Shown here: positions 1 to 10,345 of the stretch, one piece after another
Layout: every line of letters begins with the position of its first letter
How positions within the stretch are numbered: position 1 is the first letter of the stretch
Assembly (NCBI RefSeq): GCF_023078275.1
Contig: NC_062973.1
Span: forward strand, 22,252,956-22,316,955
Direction: 5' to 3'
Length of the DNA: 64,000 bases
Origin: Leguminivora glycinivorella
Lineage: Eukaryota > Arthropoda > Insecta > Lepidoptera > Tortricidae
Translations under genes and position numbers: made by a program
The notes under the pieces: generated by a model
The model's input: only the letters and a program-made list of their open reading frames with translations
The model's database searches: none
Told to the model about the DNA's origin: nothing

Positions 1-121
1 CCACCTTTGTGAACTTGGCATCCAACCTTAACCATTTTTTTTCTTATAGGGTTTTCTTTGTAGTTGATTGTAGTTAAAGGGATTTTATTTGTAGAAGTTA
101 ATTTTGCGTAACGTTTAGGGT

Positions 122-230
122 CACTTGCACCAAAGAAAATGGAGGGTTAACCGGAGTTAAACCCACCATTTTATATGGAATTTGACAGTTGACAGCCCAC
201 TAACCATGAGTTAGGCGGGTGGTGCAAGTG
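122..230. mobile_element. MITE-like inverted-repeat element, CACTTGCAC family, copy 1
   Basis: The left end reads CACTTGCACCAA and the right end TGGTGCAAGTG, so the ends are inverted repeats. The interior carries GGGTTAACC-type blocks and TTTGACAGTTGACAGCCCAC. A second copy lies in the opposite orientation at 39822-39941. No coding capacity is seen. I recognise this as a widespread kind of lepidopteran repeat but cannot name its superfamily. Confidence 0.6.
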
Positions 231-324
231 CTCAAATAACCTATCAAATAATAACCTATTCTTTTACTTTAAAAATTCATGGTAGAGGTTTAGGAGGCAA
301 CGCGAGAATGTCGTTATCCTGCGA

Positions 325-464
325 ACTTTGCACAAGAGCGGAGGTGAATCCAGCGTACCTAACCAAACGTCATTGCTTACGCTTCAATCCGGCTACTTTG
401 CACAAGAGCGGAGGTGAATCCAGCGTACCTAACCAAACGTCATTGCTTACGCTTCAATCCGGCT
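325..464. repeat. 70-bp tandem duplication
   Basis: A 70-bp unit beginning ACTTTGCACAAGAGCG occurs twice back to back (325-394 and 395-464) with no difference seen. The exactness points to a recent tandem duplication. A 62-residue reading frame crosses both units, but I see no family signal and treat it as non-coding. Confidence 0.9.
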
Positions 465-741
465 GTTTAAGCTATCTCTCCCTATCTCTCTTCTAGCGCC
501 GCAACAGAGCCAGACTGCGATCTTCGAGCGACTTTCGATCGCCACGTAGCGTCAACGAACGTCACTTCGGTGGGGCGAGTGCAGTGCCTATGAAATCGGA
601 TGCGCAGCTATGACCGCCTTTGAGACCCCTGTCATTGCCGGTCAGTTGGAATCCAAAGGCATTTGAAGATGTATATTTCTATTTTATATAAGTCTAATTC
701 TTTACACATTCCATTACACTGCACATTCGCTGTTATTTTAC
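465..741. other. Stretch without recognised gene
   Basis: Moderately GC-rich sequence containing CTTCGAGCGACTTTCGATCG. I see no open frame of note, no inverted ends and no match to other parts of the window. Confidence 0.4.
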
Positions 742-1195
742 CTACAGGTTTACCTTAACATCTACACTATAATAATTCAACACTAAATTAGTTCTTTGTA
801 ATTTGCAATGAGAGAATAACTTTTTATAACACTCTAAACTTATACACGAAATCGCAGCACCGGTGTCTATTTCCATTTTTAACCACTTTCCGGCAATGTT
901 AACATCTATGGTGTATGGTTCACATACAAGCGAATCGCTGCTACTTAACGGAAAAATGTTTACCTCTTCACTGTCGCTGCCGCTGTTGTCTCCGCTGTCC
1001 GAATTGTCCCAATACACACCCTTCTCCTCCTCCTCACGTTGTATAGAGACGAATTTCCCGCAACTTAGGACATACCTTCTTTTAAGTGTCCTCTTGGTTA
1101 CACACTCGACAGACATATTTCTTAAATTTGCATCTGTCGGCTTCATGCTTCGCTCCGCACACTTTACATGCTCCATTTAACTCCGTGTTATTGTT
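742..1195 (-). pseudogene. Gypsy-type gag zinc knuckle and aspartic protease relic
   Basis: Read on the minus strand, the upstream part encodes a retroviral-type zinc knuckle, CKVCGAKHEADRC (C-X2-C-X3-H-X4-C), followed by CRVCNQ, which looks like the start of a second knuckle. After a frameshift near 1090-1120 the other frame runs through an acidic Ser/Asp/Glu linker to MEIDTGAAISCIS, the active-site Asp-Thr-Gly of a retropepsin. The frame then stops at 742. This order, knuckles then protease, is that of Gypsy-class LTR retrotransposons. Reverse transcriptase, RNase H, integrase and LTRs are not seen. It is a short, frame-broken fragment whose upstream edge abuts the MITE piece at 1199-1288. 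Confidence 0.72.
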
Positions 1196-1198
1196 TTG

Positions 1199-1288
1199 CC
1201 CGCTTATGTAATTTATAAAGTTAGAAGAAGACGTGTGATCTATCTCGCGGCGACATACTCTCGCGGCAATCATGTGCTAGGCCTACTG
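1199..1288. mobile_element. Right half of the 142-bp GGCCTACTG MITE
   Basis: The segment TATCTCGCGGCGACATACTC through CATGTGCTAGGCCTACTG matches the right half of the complete element at 17627-17768, including the inner CTTATGTAATTTATAAAGTTAGAAG-like block in diverged form. The left half is absent. It directly joins the Gypsy relic on one side and the next MITE on the other, so it is a truncated copy. Confidence 0.7.
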
Positions 1289-1435
1289 AATGGCATTTCT
1301 TCGACGCGAAACGAAAACGAAATGCCGCGAAAGGTGGTCTGGCTCTGTCGCGCCAACACGCAAGAGCGATAGAGATATATCTACGAGCGTTTCGTTTCGT
1401 GAGCGTTTTGTAAGCGTTTGTGCCATTCGGCTACG
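1287..1435. mobile_element. MITE, GCCGAATGGCA family, copy 1
   Basis: The ends read GAATGGCATTTC and TGCCATTCGGCTAC. The core is GGCTCTGTCGCGCCAACACG followed by GAGCGATAGAGATA and TTTCGTTTCGTGAGCG. A fuller copy is at 55409-55564. Internal fragments occur at about 4508-4560 and 34768-34800 and inside the endonuclease relic near 19982-20030. No coding potential is seen. Confidence 0.65.
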
Positions 1436-2077
1436 CACCCAGGTCTTCTTTCGTTTTAGCAGAATATGTGTACAGAAGTGGCGTAAGACGTGGCCTCGCC
1501 TCGAAAACCTAAACACACTCATCTAGCAAATAATAAAAAAACAGCTAGCAAGCTTGCCCACATCAAATTTAGGTCTTGCCCCGCCACTGTATGTGTAGCC
1601 GCGGTCAAACAAGTTCGTCAGTACGACAAACAATACCCCGACAACTTTTTTTAAATTTGCCCTTTCTTCTATTGACCGAAAATGACTTCATAGACGTTAT
1701 GTACCTTGTACCTCCGATTTCAAGTAAGTATTTAAAATTCAATAATACCATTTTTTTTTTACATATTTTAATGCATGTTATTTCACGTGCAGGTATTTCA
1801 TAGATTCACATTCATGCACGTTGAATGATAATATCGGCGTATAGGCAAATACCTACCATAAATTCTTCATAGGTAATATTCCCACACGTAAACAGACTAG
1901 CGAAGCAGGCATGACTGCTCTGTTTCAAAGAAAATAGTAGCTTGTGTTACAAGGGAGTAAAACTGCATATGTGAGTGTGCACGAGAAAACGTTCCACTTT
2001 GCCCTTAGAGTTGGTCAAAGTCGCCTAGTCTTACAAAGATGACATATTATAGAAGAGAAATTTCGACGGCTTCCGCT
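1436..2077. other. Stretch without recognised gene
   Basis: AT-rich DNA with only short spurious reading frames. Nothing recognisable on either strand. Confidence 0.4.
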
Positions 2078-2160
2078 GTGGCGAGGTGGCCTAGGGGTTC
2101 ATGGCGTTAGCCCGGATTGCTAAAGACGCCGGTTCGAACTTCGAATCCGGCCTTCACCAC
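2078..2160 (+). repeat. tRNA-like sequence, Ser(GCT)-like, decayed
   Basis: The sequence has a tRNA layout: GGCGAGGTGGCC (A-box region), an anticodon-like loop ATTGCTAAA reading GCT, and a B box split by a small duplication, GGTTCGAACTTCGAATCC instead of GGTTCGAATCC. The outer bases GTGGCGAGG and CCTTCACCAC can form most of an acceptor stem. There is no long variable arm as a real serine tRNA would have. It may be a tRNA pseudogene or the head of a SINE, but no SINE body matching the other family is seen downstream. Confidence 0.5.
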
Positions 2161-2165
2161 TGGTG

Positions 2166-2929
2166 GTGCTCGTCATTTTTTCTTTAATATATGACATCTT
2201 ATTTTCGATTTTTAACATATTTTGTAGTAAACATTACGATGTCATTGTAGTGTGCAAAATAATATCTACCACGTTTTCAATATGTTTGCATATCGGTAGG
2301 TATCTAAAAATGTTTACAGAATAGACTCGCCGGCGTGCGACCAAGATTGCTTTTAGTCTGCTCAGCGGTTACTAGCAGTGTGCATTTTTGCGAAATTTCA
2401 TTTCTTTACTGTCATCGGATTTATATTTAACATTCACAATTTCACACATCACTGTTTTACGTAGAATTTCAATATGTATTTAGTTAAAATTTGTTTTACA
2501 TACCTTGAGTCTTTAAGGAAGGAATATACAGTGTGTAAGCCATACATACATAACACTCATTAGTGTTATCATTAATTAATAGATGTTTTCAAGTTACTCT
2601 TAATTTTCACCCCATAATTAATTCTAATTAACGGGCATTTTTACAAATTTGATGGTGTCATTAAATATTTGAATATGTCTCACGAAAGTTTAACGTCTAT
2701 AACAATGTTCTTGTTTAGGCTTTATCAAAGTAACTTTAATTTTCGTCGTTTCATTCTAAATGACGTCCCGGATAAGCCGTTTCTTATCAGGCGATGGCGA
2801 ACCTTCGCAAGTGCTAGGTAAATATTTAGACAAACGGTGTAATCCTGGGGGTTTTTGCGCGACGTTGCCCCATGTTCTAGTTGCTGGCGAGTCGGGCATT
2901 CGAGGGGCCTTGGCTAGGACACGGTAACA
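2166..2929. other. Stretch without recognised gene
   Basis: AT-rich. It includes TGACGTCCCGGATAAGCCG near 2760 but no open frame, tRNA or paired ends that I could support. Confidence 0.35.
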
Positions 2930-3101
2930 ATAACCTTACCACAAAATTAAAATTTTGAAAAACCCCCGACCGCGACATAGTGGGCCGATTTTCATAAAAC
3001 ATAGCTGAGAACACTCCCGACTAACTCTGCTTTCAAACAAAAAAAAAACTAAATCGCAATCGGTTCATCTGTTCGGGAGCTACGATGCCACAGACACACA
3101 C

Positions 3102-3132
<31 letters not shown>

Positions 3133-3190
3133 CACACACAGACCGACACGTCGAACTTATAACACCCCGTCGTTTTTGCGTCGGGGGTTA
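2930..3190 (+). repeat. Interspersed repeat ending GTCGGGGGTTAAAAA, copy 1
   Basis: The block starts ACCACAAAATTAAAATTTTG, continues through AAACCCCCGACCGCGACATAG, CGGGAGCTACGATGCCACAG and a (CAGA)n microsatellite, and ends AACACCCCGTCGTTTTTGCG. Copies lie at 40188-40405 (minus) and 40651-40916 (plus). It resembles the non-coding 3' end of a retroposon or a non-autonomous element. No protein is encoded. Confidence 0.7.
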
Positions 3191-3194
3191 AAAA

Positions 3195-3415
3195 TTGACA
3201 ATAAAATTAAACATTAATACTGTGAGCTGTAAAATACGACTGTGGTATATGGGTTAAATTGTGGCGTGGTGGGCGAGGCTGGCAATATGTCACTGCAATG
3301 TCACAATTCTGTTTTCATTCAACCCCTTATCTGCCAAGAGTGGTACTGAAACTTGAGTAGTTTCATGTGCTCAGCCTACCCCTTTATGGGATAGAGGCGT
3401 GGTTGTATGTATTTA
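3195..3415 (+). repeat. Interspersed repeat 'GGGATATGGGTTAAATTGTGG', copy 1
   Basis: Diverged copy of a family with better copies at 16963-17195 and 56163-56400 and minus-strand pieces at about 40410-40525, 60143-60212 and 62110-62215. Landmarks are ATGGGTTAAATTGTGGCG, GCCAAGAGTGG, GAAACTTGAGTAGTTTCATG and CTACCCCTTTATGGGATA, with a (TGTA)n-type tail. Probably the 3' end of a non-LTR retrotransposon. Confidence 0.6.
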
Positions 3416-3779
3416 ATACTCTAGAGTTATTTATTATGTGATCAAATATGACAACCGCTCTTGCGTAGTGACGTAGCATAACGAAAAAAAAAATGTCTGC
3501 GATACATTTTGCAGCAAGCCGCGGAACTGCAAAAATTTGACACCCATCGGCCAAGATTCTTTCTCCTTGGTGAAATTCGAAACGCGTTCAGTCGGAACGC
3601 TCACAACCAAAGAATTGAAATTCGTACTGTGTCGAGACTCCAATTTGGCAACCCTTAGGACTCACACTTGATCGTACAATTCGTACATACTTTACGACGC
3701 CCTCAACCTTCGTTAAATTGTGTAAATGGGACGTAAGGAATGAATGAATAGATGGCAGGCAAACACCATGTACTTACAG

Positions 3780-4092
3780 TCCTCTACTAATAAATAAACA
3801 AATAAATAAATAATGGGAGACACCTACACGCTTTTCGGTGAAGGAAAACATCGTGAGGAAACCGGACTAATTCCAATAAGGTCTAGTTACCCTTCGGGTT
3901 GGAAGGTCAGACGGCAGTCGCTTTCGTAAAAACTAGTGCCTACGCCAAATCTTGGGATTAGTTGTCAAAGCGGACCCCAGGCTCCCATGAGCCGTGGCAA
4001 ATGCCGGGATAACGCAAGGAGGATGATGATGATGAATGGGAGACACCTACACAGATTGACCTGGCCCCAAACTAAGCATACCCACAATCGTT
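3780..4092 (-). mobile_element. SINE tail split by an RTE-type 3' end
   Basis: The SINE on the minus strand is present as a tail, with TAAATAAATAAAT and GGGAGACACCTACAC at 3780-3829 and CAGATTGACCTGGCCCCAAA from 4053. Between them lies a 205-bp insertion (3830-4034) that ends in (GATG)n. The 18 bases AATGGGAGACACCTACAC occur on both sides (3812-3829 and 4035-4052), which is a clean target-site duplication. Confidence 0.8.
3830..4034 (+). mobile_element. 5'-truncated RTE-like 3' end inserted in a SINE
   Basis: The insert begins GCTTTTCGGTGAAGG, contains AGACGGCAGTCGCTTTCG and CCATGAGCCGTGGCAAATGC, and ends GGATGATGATGATG. Related 3' ends lie at about 6921-7000 and 11662-11770. A short (ATG)n tail and 5' truncation fit RTE-clade LINEs. 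It carries no usable reading frame. Confidence 0.7.
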
Positions 4093-4507
4093 TGTATACG
4101 ACAATCTGAATCTGACGCTTCGTGGCGAACAATCTATGTGGTCTCTGTGGTCTGAAATAAAAAATATATTATTATTAGTTGTATGTCTTAACCATATCTC
4201 GGGACCATGAGGTCCCGGACTTTTGGGAGGCATGTGTGGGGCCGAAGCCAACAGCACAGAGGCCCTTTTAGACACTTTAACCCTTCGTCTGTGTTTGAGA
4301 AGGATCCTAACATATGGCATTGGACTTTAAAAATGTATGTCAAAGTTAATTGTTTATGACAATTTTTTGACAGAAACAGACGACGGATTAATCTAAGGGC
4401 AAGGGATACACGTGGCGGATACATCCCCGAGCGCACAATACGATACATCCGGAGATGGTCCATGGGGAATAATAATAACCATGGGGTTATTATTATTATT
4501 ATTAATG
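4093..4507. repeat. Unclassified low-copy sequence
   Basis: Contains GGTCCCGGACTTTTGGGAGG and, further on, CAGACGACGGATTAATC and CATCCGGAGATGGTCCATGG, then a (TTA)n run near 4485-4503. I suspect a repeat remnant, but no other copy was found in the window and no gene is evident. Confidence 0.3.
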
Positions 4508-4584
4508 CGCAACTGATTCTGTCGCGCCAATACGTAAGAATGATATAGAGAGAATACTACAAAATTAATCGCAGCGACACCGAT

Positions 4585-4735
4585 TGTGGCCTCTATGATG
4601 GTGTATCTCGCCCAGAAGGTGCCTGTTCAGTGTTCACCCTTGATTTGAAGGTTGCCGGGTTGAATGAGCTGGGAAACACCGACTAAGAAATTCCACTTCT
4701 TGCCAGTGCGTGCAAAACGGGCAATAACAAACTGT
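4585..4735 (+). repeat. LINE-like fragment 'DLKVAG', copy 1
   Basis: Plus-strand frame around TTTGAAGGTTGCCGGGTTGA gives the peptide LDLKVAGL-like and then ELGN. The same conserved stretch occurs at 7190-7360 (plus) and 21790-21990 (minus). This copy is decayed (GGGAAACACCGACTAAG replaces the usual spacer). Confidence 0.5.
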
Positions 4736-4777
4736 TTGCAATATAACACTTTAGGTTCTCGCGCTTTGTACCTACAC

Positions 4778-5264
4778 ATATTTAAAGTCACATACAGGTC
4801 GAACGCGATTAATTAACATTATTTTTACCTTTTACGTATATATTTATATTTACTTATTTGTCTACCCCGGACATTTATATTAAATAAATAAATATTGGGG
4901 ACACCTTACACAGATCAACTTAGCCCCAAACTAAGCATAGCTTGTACTATGGGTGCTAAGCGACGATATACATACTTAAATAGAAAAATACATACTTATA
5001 TACATAGAAAACATCCATGACAGGATAAATGCCCGTACCGGGATTCGAACCCAGGACCGCGGCTTAGCAGGCAGGGTCACTACCGACTGAGCCAGACCGG
5101 TCATCAAATATCGGGTAGTTTTGTGGTGTTAACATCTCCGGTGACGCTTTGCTGGGACGTCAGTCTTCCGCGACCACGGCCAGTGCAACCTGGCCGAAAC
5201 GTTGGTGAAAAAGGTAAAAATAATGTGAATTAATCGCGTTCGACTTGTATGTGACTTTAAATAT
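4778..5264. mobile_element. Fold-back element with 58-bp arms around a SINE
   Basis: The left arm (4778-4838, ATATTTAAAGTCACATACAG then GTCGAACGCGATTAATTAAC) is the inverse of the right arm (5207-5264, ending GTATGTGACTTTAAATAT). Between them are the minus-strand SINE at 4880-5105 and a GC-richer block with GACCACGGCCAGTGC and CCTGGCCGAAACG. The arrangement shows an older inverted-repeat element later hit by a SINE. Confidence 0.75.
4880..5105 (-). mobile_element. tRNA-derived SINE, internally deleted copy
   Basis: Read on the minus strand it starts GATGACCGGTCTGGCTCAGT (A box), reads GGTTCGAATCCCGG (B box) and ends in ATTTATTTATTTAA. Compared with the copies at 21490-21755 and 63626-63890, the stretch GTGTGATGAGCACAGATATT is missing. 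The tRNA head and T-rich tail mark it as a SINE. Confidence 0.85.
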
Positions 5265-5549
5265 AATAACAAACTGGTTCAAACTGTTATTCGACTCGCC
5301 CCTCCTGGAACACAAACATCCCTTTGTCCTTCTCTAGTAGCAACAGCCCCTTATCATCACGCCGTAATGATAAATTATTATTGCCGCACCCCCTTTACCT
5401 GTCGCTGAGCAAATTTCAAACTGCTAAAGTAGCGGCATAACTTGTAATAGTTGTAATGTAACAAGTGCTATTAACACCATATTCGGGGATTGCGAACGTG
5501 TAAGTAGTTAATAACTATAGTATATAGCAAAATATATGTATCTTAGAGG

Positions 5550-6171
5550 AATAAGTAAGGAGAGATGTAACTTCATACATCAGTAAGTGTGCGAGAGAAA
5601 AAACAACCAGTTTTCATGTTCGTTCAACAAGTTTTTTGGTTGAAATAGCGCCTACGTGCTCTTTGGTTCAAACAACAAGCTACTTGTCATTTGAATCGGC
5701 AATATATTTGAATCAACAAGTCGATTTTATAAAAACAACCTGACACATATTGTTTTAAACATACGTTTGGCTGATTCAAACGGATAAACCGCAACAATTC
5801 GAACTTGTTAAATTCACAATGCAAATTTCTCTCAGTTTGAGTTATTTGTAGTGACATCTAGCGTCAATCACGCGTGGAATAGCGTAAATTATCAGTACCA
5901 CTACTCGACAATAGATGTCAAAAGTGTCGCGTCTGCCAAATATGTAATATTAAAACAGTTCACAACTTATATTACAAGCAGAAATTGAAAACAGAATACT
6001 GATATATTTGTAATATTACCTAAACATTGTTAGCATTAGAGTTGTCGTTCGTTCCGACATTTATTGACAAGTAGCAGTACTGATAATTTACCCTATTTGA
6101 TGATTCTAGATGTCACTACAAATAACTCGCATTTACTGATGTATGGAGTTAAAACTTTCTCCTTACTTATT
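5550..6171. mobile_element. Fold-back element with an inserted repeat
   Basis: The outer arm (5550-5592, AATAAGTAAGGAGAGATG) pairs with 6131-6171. The next arm (5839-5915, GAGTTATTTGTAGTGACATC) pairs with 6060-6130. On the right the two parts are continuous; on the left they are separated by about 240 bp (5593-5830). That interruption matches the repeat at 13463-13640. So an inverted-repeat element took up a later insertion in its left arm. Confidence 0.7.
5600..5770 (+). repeat. Interspersed repeat TTCATGTTCGTTCAACA, copy 1
   Basis: Shares TTTCATGTTCGTTCAACA, TACGTGCTCTTTGGTTCAA and TCAACAAGTCGATTTTATAA with 13463-13640. It lies in the left arm of the surrounding fold-back element. No coding signal. 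Confidence 0.6.
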
Positions 6172-6264
6172 AATCTATGATAATGTATAGATTGCGTACA
6201 CATCAATGTATATTGTCATTAATTAATTTAATTATGTCAAGTTTCTGAGAAATGGCTCAACCTA

Positions 6265-6740
6265 TACAAGGTGCTCGCGAGGAACCCATATAACTTTAAC
6301 GGATATTCTTGGTCACATTTTAAGACTAAAATGTCATATAAACTTTTCTAGATTTCGTCTAGTTTCAGAGTTATTGCCAATTTAAAAAAAACATTTCCGT
6401 ATTGTTACTCAGTAGAAAAGGTTTCTTAACGGCGCTGATGCCAATTGTGGAGCATAGTCTCACAGTAGTCATTGATAGATGTCAAAATGTGACAAGAAAA
6501 ACTTCCAAATAATTTGGTTTTTAGAAAAATAAATGAAGGAACTCATTTTAATTGCCAACTTTATGGATAAAAATTTTTTTTTTATGTGAAAATACGTCCA
6601 AAAAAGTAAAAAAAAAAAAAAAACAAAAAAAAAATTTTTTTTTTGGCGAAAAATTTTAAAATTCATATAACATTTTTTCTTTCTTTTTGCCTCAGAACCG
6701 CGTGGTTCAAGTTATGCGGGTTCCTCGCGAGCACCTTGTA
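6265..6740. mobile_element. MITE-like element, ACAAGGTGCTCGCGAGG ends
   Basis: Left end ACAAGGTGCTCGCGAGGAAC and right end GTTCCTCGCGAGCACCTTGT are perfect inverses, each next to TA. The interior is A/T-rich with homopolymer runs near 6600-6660 and encodes only low-complexity frames. It is a non-autonomous DNA element of unknown superfamily; TA flanks would fit Tc1/mariner-type targeting. Confidence 0.7.
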
Positions 6741-6920
6741 TATACCTCTGTTTCTGTTGTCTAAAACAATTTTAGTAACCAACCAAATGCAGTTCAGTGT
6801 TACAGGCCATAGAGAAACTGTGAAATGTATTCCTTTGGATATTAATATAAGAATACTACTCGTATATTTAAGTATTTATATAATAGATTATCTAGGTACA
6901 TACTTTAGTACTAGGTAATC

Positions 6921-7005
6921 TAGGTGATTAGTTGCCGAAAAAAGACCCCAGTCTCATGAGCCGTGGTGTAAGTGGTAAGATAACGCTAGGAAAAAGAAGA
7001 TTATA
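6921..7005 (+). repeat. RTE-like 3' end fragment
   Basis: Carries GATTAGTTGCCG, CCCCAGTCTCATGAGCCGTG and AAGATAACGCTAGG, diverged from the insert at 3830-4034. The tail is degraded. Confidence 0.5.
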
Positions 7006-7189
7006 ATAGTTAGGTATTTCAAGTTATTAACTTACAACCTAACCCATTCATTGCCGAAGAAACGAATTCGCGTCACAAAAAATGTTGATTGTATTAAAAA
7101 AATATAATGGGGATGCGAACGTTGGCAATAAATGACTGAAATCTATATTGACCCTTAAAGCTTTTTTTTTAAATTTGTAAATGGGCTTA

Positions 7190-7360
7190 CTCTTGGCCAC
7201 AGACTAGCCAAATGTAAAGACATGGCCTACGATGGAGTGAGCTTGCCCAGAAGATGCCTGTTCTCCCTTGATTTGAAGGTTGCCGGGTTATATGAGCTCG
7301 GAAATATATCTGCCGGTAAGGAATTCCACTCCTTGGCAGTGCGCATAAGAAAATAAGAAG
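7190..7360 (+). repeat. LINE-like fragment 'SLDLKVAGLYELGN', copy 2
   Basis: The plus frame encodes a peptide with RCLFSLDLKVAG-type residues followed by YELGNISAGKEFHSL-like residues. It is preceded by GGCCTACGATGGAGTGAGC. The same peptide block is better preserved on the minus strand at 21790-21990. Conservation at peptide level suggests it was once coding, probably the C-terminal part of a retrotransposon ORF, but I cannot name the clade. Confidence 0.5.
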
Positions 7361-8233
7361 CAAAGCACTTCGTGCGAATTCGCGGAATATCTACCAAGAA
7401 ATGATGGAAACCGGCCGTGCGTCTAAGAGTCTAATGGTAGAATGGGGACGGTGGAATAAGCTCGTGTAGCTCTTTGTACCACAAGGAGTATGGAACAGCG
7501 ATTAGGCACTACGATGTACTGCGGTGTGTCAACGTTAATATTCTGGGCAACATTTTCTGATGACACATTTCGTTTACAACTTTTAAGTGAAGTAGCCACG
7601 TTGTGCTATTCTTTTCAGGTTTAATCTAAGTTCTTCTTGTAAAGAGGATCTGCCCAGGCTTGCGTTAAAATCTTCCTCCATTACATGTCATAACCGTGCA
7701 AAATGGAGTTTTAAAACAATGAATATATGCGGCGTCTCAAAGCGCTCGCCGGGAGTAAGCTACCGCCTATCACGGTTCATGTAAAAACATAATAGAAAAG
7801 TGAATACTTACTTTATGGTTCGCACCTAGGGTAGTTTTGTTCTTGGCATGTTTCTGTTTTCTCATTTTATAATAGGAAATATTTTTCTAAAGCTACTAAA
7901 AGTCTATACTTGTAATGGGAAAGTGTTTATGTTTGTCTGTTCGTCTGTGTGTAACTCTTTGGTACAATTACATTTTTGGAGGCAAAATAAATGTATATAG
8001 TACAGCCAGTACAGGTTTGACACATGTCACACATGTGTATCCACAAAAACATTAAAAATATTTCTACTAGTTGAAATCTTCCCGCAGTCCCTGTACTTTA
8101 TCCGAATTTGACAGTTGTACGCAGATTGATGAAGTAGGAGTAGGTAAAGTATTTACTAAGAAATTAAAACAAGTTTACTTACTATTAAGTCATTTATTTA
8201 ATATTTAAAATTAAATAATATTTATTATGTTTT
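7361..8233. other. Stretch without recognised gene
   Basis: AT-rich, no open frame of note and no clear repeat boundary. TTTGTCTGTTCGTCTGTGTG near 7930 is like the simple-sequence part of common repeats. Confidence 0.35.
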
Positions 8234-8416
8234 ACAATTTGTGTGATAAGCACAGATATTTGTTCCTGAGTCATGGATGTTTTCTATGTATAGTATTTAC
8301 ATATATATGTTGTTGAGTACCCACAACACAAGCCTTCTTGAGCTTACCGTGGGTCTCATTCAATCTGTGTAAGAATGTCCTTTAATATTTATTTATTAAA
8401 AAAAAAAAAAAAAACA
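8234..8416 (+). mobile_element. SINE body fragment, second subfamily
   Basis: Begins TGTGTGATAAGCACAGATAT and TCCTGAGTCATGGATG as in the main SINE, but the body differs (CACAACACAAGCCTTCTTGA) and it ends CTTTAATATTTATTTATTA plus poly(A). The tRNA head is missing. The piece at 37373-38022 shares this body. Confidence 0.65.
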
Positions 8417-8554
8417 AGGGGCAAAGTTATTCTTTAAAGTTATTGATTCCAATATTAAAACGCGAGCATAGCGAGCAAAGTGGAATCTTGAGCGCTGCGA
8501 GGATTTCAAGGCACGAAGGTTAAACAAACTTTGCCACCGAGAGAAACACAAAAA

Positions 8555-8918
8555 TTTTCACCACACCAACACGAACAAAATACTGACTACAAAACATCAA
8601 ACTAAATCAAATCCATCAATTTATTCGATATTTTATGATTCAAAATCATAATTTATAGGAAAAATCTACCAGCCAGCTTAAGACGTCAAGTTAAAATTTG
8701 TATGAAATTACTTTGCACTCTTGTGGATAAAACGCAATTATGCAATCTGATTTCGAATACCGTAAAATGCTGCAAGATTGCCTGCCCTGCCTAACATTAC
8801 CTGGCTCGAAAAATAGTAATTTATTGCTGAAAAAGCCATTTATAATAAGCTAATAATGGCGGTCATTGTCTTATCTCCCAAGACTTCGATTATACCCCTA
8901 TAGTTGGTGTGGTGAAAA
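8555..8918. mobile_element. MITE, TTTTCACCACACCAAC ends, copy 1
   Basis: The 16-bp ends TTTTCACCACACCAAC and GTTGGTGTGGTGAAAA are perfect inverses. The interior shares GACTACAAAACATCAAAC and TGCACTCTTGTGGATAAA with the 239-bp copy at 41418-41656; this copy is 364 bp and carries extra sequence before its right end. Both copies also share about 55 bp outside the left end (CAAGGCACGAAGGTTAAAC), so the repeat unit may be larger than the TIR-bounded part. Confidence 0.75.
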
Positions 8919-9247
8919 ATATATAGAAGCGTTTCTACTTTATAAAAGAACAAATTATTATTAGATTCATTTCAACAAAATGTACCTTTATGACAGGTAA
9001 GCTAAAACACATAATGATATATGTTATACACGGGCAAAATTAAGTTTTGAAACAATGCACCTTTGCGGCGCTTCACAAAGCATTTATTTGTTGGGATTAA
9101 GCTCCAAAGTAACATATTAAATGAAAAAGTCAGTAGAAAATGTAACACATTTCTGTCTTTAATAAGAGCGTAGGTACTTTGTCATCGGCTTTTGAACTTA
9201 TAGCGGTTTTAATTAAAGAAAAAAATATGAACGTAGATTTGTATTCA

Positions 9248-10243
<996 letters not shown>

Positions 10244-10345
10244 AATTATCATGCTAGGAGGTGAACTTTGAAAAATCCTTTCTTAGTGCTCCTCTAAGGA
10301 ACTTCCGTGTTAATTTAAAATCTCTTGAACCAGAAGTAAAGTTAA

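Noticed and set aside
2078..2160. A working tRNA-Ser gene
   Set aside because: The B box is split by a duplication, the long variable arm is absent and the acceptor stem is imperfect.
6469..6918. Frames rich in Phe/Lys inside the ACAAGGTGC element
   Set aside because: Caused by A and T homopolymers; no protein features.
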